Below, one piece after another: positions 5,893-8,175 of a DNA stretch of 8,175 bases. Under the pieces are notes generated by a model, which worked only from the letters and a program-made list of their open reading frames with translations, was not told the origin of the DNA and made no database searches. The stretch is from Methanobrevibacter sp. Lineage in GTDB: Archaea; Methanobacteriota; Methanobacteria; Methanobacteriales; Methanobacteriaceae. The translations under genes and the position numbers were made by a program. The DNA is taken from positions 1 through 8,175 of the forward strand of contig WRNS01000028.1 of NCBI GenBank assembly GCA_009776495.1. Direction: 5' to 3'. Numbering within the stretch: position 1 is the stretch's first letter; each line of letters begins with the position of its first letter.

Positions 5893-6531
5893 ATGGAATG
5901 TCCAGTATGTGGATCTGAATCTTCAACAACTTTAAAATCAAAAAAAATATCATCTAAGAGAAAAGAAGTTAATGAACTTCTTTTAAAATGCAATTCATGT
6001 AATTTTGTCTATAAAAACTCCATTACTCAAGAAAAACCATCGAGTTATCGATTGATAATCAGTGAACATGAAAAATCTATCAAAACTTTCATTGATCTCT
6101 GTCCTGATGAAAGGTTAGAAGTAGGAAATACCTTATTATCCGATATTGGTCAAATTGAAATAACTTCTATCGAAACTAACCTTGATAAAAGAGTTAAAAG
6201 TGCTGTAGCTAAAGATATTTCAACTATATGGGCACTTTCATTGGAAATTCCAGCTCGTGTTGGAATATCCATTAATCTTTCAGGAAAGGTTGATTCTTAT
6301 AAGGTGGATGTGGAACGAGATTTTAAATTTTCTGTGGATGATGTTGTAAAAATTAAAGACTCTATTTTTAGAATAAAATCTATTAAAACATTAGATAGAT
6401 TAACTAAAAAGGGTTTTGCAAAAGCTTCTGTAATAAAAAGGGTTTATGGATCCCCTATAAATCTAAATAGCTATGATTATGATCTAACAAATAAAATTGT
6501 CAGTTCAAAACTTTTTAAGGAAAAAGACTAA
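5893..6531 (+). CDS. HVO_0476-family archaeal zinc-finger protein (COG1326), function unknown
   Basis: The 212-residue protein opens with a zinc ribbon: CPVC at 3-6 and CNSC at 33-36, giving four cysteine ligands. The body has the family pattern YRLIISEHEKS (about 52-62), then LEVGNTLLSD, IEITSIET, KRVKSAVAKDISTIWA and a C-terminal KRVYGSP. This layout matches the archaeal family named after Haloferax HVO_0476. No biochemical role is established to my knowledge. The ribbon followed by an all-beta-looking domain (VGNTL..DIGQIEITSIE, VDDVVKIKDSIFRIKSIK) would suit nucleic acid or translation-factor binding, but that is inference. The ATG has AAGAGGA at 5879-5885, seven bases upstream. It stands 457 bases from hacB with its own likely promoter and is followed by a clear hairpin terminator, so it appears to be a single-gene unit. 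Confidence 0.85.
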   Translation: MECPVCGSESSTTLKSKKISSKRKEVNELLLKCNSCNFVYKNSITQEKPSSYRLIISEHEKSIKTFIDLCPDERLEVGNTLLSDIGQIEITSIETNLDKRVKSAVAKDISTIWALSLEIPARVGISINLSGKVDSYKVDVERDFKFSVDDVVKIKDSIFRIKSIKTLDRLTKKGFAKASVIKRVYGSPINLNSYDYDLTNKIVSSKLFKEKD

Positions 6532-6544
6532 TTTCCTTTTTTTT
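6517..6544 (+). terminator. Hairpin plus T8 terminator spanning the stop codon of the zinc-ribbon gene
   Basis: AAGGAAA (6517-6523) pairs perfectly with TTTCCTT (6532-6538) around the loop AAGACTAA, which contains the TAA stop at 6529-6531. Eight T's follow (6537-6544). Two G-C pairs in such AT-rich DNA make chance pairing less likely. Confidence 0.6.
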
Positions 6545-6551
6545 AAAATTA

Positions 6552-6633
6552 TTTTTTTAGGGATTATTTTAAAAATTATTTTATTGAGATTGTTTTTTTA
6601 GGGATTATTTAAAAAATTATTTTATTGAAATTG
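6552..6633. repeat. 41-bp tandem repeat, two copies plus a decayed third
   Basis: Copies at 6552-6592 and 6593-6633 match at 39 of 41 positions and begin TTTTTTTAGGGATTATTT. A degenerate third copy seems to run from 6634 to about 6662. The array fills most of the 154-base spacer between the zinc-ribbon gene and the methylthiotransferase gene and reaches within about 25 bases of the latter's start. Confidence 0.9.
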
Positions 6634-6685
6634 TTTTATTAGATTTTTTTTTTAAAAAATTACTTTTTTTTACCCTCCTGATAGT

Positions 6686-7990
6686 ATGCAAGATGAGATA
6701 GAAAATAATAGTCAGATAAAAGTATTTATAGAAACATTTGGATGCACATTTAACAAAGCTGATTCTGAGATAATAGCTGGAAATTTGCATGAAAATGATA
6801 TCCAAGTGGTTGATTCTATTGAAGAAGCCGATGTAGCTATAATAAACACTTGTTATGTTAAACAACCAACAGAAAGTAAGGTTATAAATAGGATTACTAG
6901 CTTAAAATCCAAATTTCCTAATAAGAAGATTGTTGTTAGTGGATGTATGGTGGAGATAGATCCAAAAAAATTGGATAAAATAGCTCCTGATTCTAGTTGG
7001 ATTGGTCCACATCAGCTTAAAAATACAACAAATGTGGTGAAATCATCCTTAAATGGAAAAATACTTCGAAAATCTGGTTTTTCATCTGATGCAAAAGTGG
7101 GAGTAGCTAAACTTCGTTTTGATTCTCACATTCATATTATTCAAATTTGTGAAGGATGTTTAGGTTCATGTAGCTATTGCTGTACTCGTTTTGCAAGGGG
7201 TCCACTAAATAGCTATTCAATTGATGAGATAAAAAAAGAAGCAAGAAAAGCTATAGCTGATGGTTGCGTTGAAATTCAATTAACTGCTCAAGATACAGCT
7301 GCATTTGGTAAGGATACTGATGAAAAATTATCTGCTCTTGTTGAAGAAGTAGCTACTATCCCTGGGGATTTTAGACTTCGGCTTGGAATGATGCATCCTA
7401 AAAATATAGGTGAGGATCTTGAATGTTTAATTAAATCTTTTAAACTTCCAAATGTTTACAAATTCCTTCATTTACCTATTCAAAGTGGGAGTAACAAGAT
7501 ATTACAGGATATGAAACGTAATCATTCTGTTGAAGAGTATAAAGATATTGTTAAGAAATTTAGAGAAGAAATTCCAGATCTGACAATAGCTACAGATATC
7601 ATTGTAGGATATCCAACAGAAACAGAAGAAGATTTTAATAAAACTTCAGAATTTTTAAAAGAACTTAAACCAGGGTTAATACATTTATCTAAGTATAAAC
7701 ATAGAGAGGGAGCTCTATCATCAGTACTTGAAGAAATTCCCTATGATACAATGAAAAGGCGATCTAAGTATTTAACTGATATCAAATCAATGATAACTGA
7801 AGATGAAAATAAACAGCTACTGGGAACTGTTCAAAGAGCGTTAGTTGTTGAAAAAGGTAATAAAGGAGGATATATAGCTAAGACTGATTCTTATATTCCT
7901 GTAGTAGTTGATGATGTTGATATTGGAACTTTTATCAATGTTAAGATTACTGAAGCTACTAGTACTTATTTAAGAGGAAAAAAGATTTAA
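6686..7990 (+). CDS. tRNA N6-threonylcarbamoyladenosine (t6A) 2-methylthiotransferase, archaeal e-MtaB type
   Basis: This radical SAM enzyme converts t6A37 to ms2t6A in ANN-decoding tRNAs in the cytoplasm. The 434 residues carry all three domains. The N-terminal UPF0004 domain has its auxiliary-cluster cysteines C20 (ETFGCTFNKADSE), C56 (INTCYVK) and C87 (VSGCM). The radical SAM domain has CLGSCSYC (158-165: C158, C162, C165) and TDIIVGYPTETEEDF (303-317). The C-terminal TRAM domain (about 378-432) binds tRNA. The FGC-TFNKAD-E start and KYKHREGA (336-343) are typical of the archaeal/eukaryal CDKAL1-like branch and not of MiaB. ATG 6686 fits the family start, but no Shine-Dalgarno site precedes it: the upstream sequence is TACCCTCCTGATAGT. 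With TTTAAAAAA at about 6651 as TATA element, transcription could begin only a few bases before the ATG, making the mRNA nearly leaderless. The product call is firm. Confidence 0.94.
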   Translation: MQDEIENNSQIKVFIETFGCTFNKADSEIIAGNLHENDIQVVDSIEEADVAIINTCYVKQPTESKVINRITSLKSKFPNKKIVVSGCMVEIDPKKLDKIAPDSSWIGPHQLKNTTNVVKSSLNGKILRKSGFSSDAKVGVAKLRFDSHIHIIQICEGCLGSCSYCCTRFARGPLNSYSIDEIKKEARKAIADGCVEIQLTAQDTAAFGKDTDEKLSALVEEVATIPGDFRLRLGMMHPKNIGEDLECLIKSFKLPNVYKFLHLPIQSGSNKILQDMKRNHSVEEYKDIVKKFREEIPDLTIATDIIVGYPTETEEDFNKTSEFLKELKPGLIHLSKYKHREGALSSVLEEIPYDTMKRRSKYLTDIKSMITEDENKQLLGTVQRALVVEKGNKGGYIAKTDSYIPVVVDDVDIGTFINVKITEATSTYLRGKKI

Positions 7991-7998
7991 TTCCTCTT
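7972..7998 (+). terminator. Hairpin spanning the stop codon of the methylthiotransferase gene
   Basis: AAGAGGAA (7972-7979) is a perfect inverted match to TTCCTCTT (7991-7998), with an 11-base loop that contains the TAA stop (7988-7990). T-rich sequence follows, with a T6 run at about 8035. Three G-C pairs make this the best supported of the stop-codon hairpins in the window. Confidence 0.6.
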
Positions 7999-8044
7999 TA
8001 ACTTACAATTCATTATTTTCAGAAAAAAATTCTATTTTTTCAAT

Positions 8045-8104
8045 ATTAAACCTGTTTTTAATAAATTAAACTTGTTTTTAATTAATTAAACTTTTTATTA
8101 ATTA
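8045..8104. repeat. 20-bp tandem repeat, three units, downstream of the methylthiotransferase gene
   Basis: Units start at 8045, 8065 and 8085, each beginning ATTAAAC; the first two read ATTAAACCTGTTTTTAATAA and ATTAAACTTGTTTTTAATTA, and the third is more diverged. The remaining sequence to the window end (about 8105-8175) is A/T-rich with no gene seen. Confidence 0.85.
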
Positions 8105-8175
8105 ATTTTTATTTAAATAAATAAATTATTGGATTTTTAATAAATTATTATAGTGTTTATTTTCTACTTTCATTT

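Noticed and set aside
6617..6865. Open frame of 82 codons on the minus strand
   Set aside because: It covers repeat DNA and the start of the methylthiotransferase gene, and its product is low-complexity and lysine/isoleucine-rich.

Overview
The window looks like chromosomal DNA of a very AT-rich hydrogenotrophic methanogen of the order Methanobacteriales, most likely Methanobrevibacter or a close relative such as Methanosphaera. The evidence is the gene content: an archaeal CDP-archaeol synthase, a tetraether-lipid-synthase-type radical SAM protein, a methanopterin pathway enzyme, a methanogen homoaconitase small subunit, an HVO_0476-type archaeal zinc-finger protein and an archaeal-type tRNA methylthiotransferase. 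Extremely A/T-rich spacers and archaeal Shine-Dalgarno sites (AGGTG, GAGGA) agree with this. The genus is an inference from composition and gene style.

Layout. Two genes are on the minus strand at the left: carS (838-1356), then a partial ATP-grasp ligase, probably mfnD (1-642, cut by the window edge). An 846-base spacer with no gene separates carS from the divergent plus-strand series: tes-type radical SAM protein (2203-3690), mptG (3894-4886), hacB (4953-5435), a zinc-ribbon protein (5893-6531) and a tRNA t6A methylthiotransferase (6686-7990). Only mptG and hacB are close enough (66 bases) to suggest a single transcript. The other spacers are 150-850 bases long, and about a quarter of the window is non-coding.

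How the genes fit together. The left and centre form a group for methanogen-specific cofactors and lipids: methanofuran (mfnD), archaeal phospholipid head-group activation (carS), tetraether lipid formation or methanopterin methylation (tes family), the methanopterin precursor (mptG) and coenzyme B (hacB, assigned from its YLRT specificity loop and not leuD). The right end carries an archaeal protein of unknown function beside a tRNA modification enzyme.

Non-coding DNA. Every spacer longer than about 150 bases contains its own short direct repeat (period 18 to 41 bases), and the sequence differs from spacer to spacer. The long divergent spacer includes a 181-base run with no G on the plus strand. 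Several genes end in a small inverted repeat that straddles the stop codon. No tRNA, rRNA, CRISPR array, insertion sequence or prophage gene was found.
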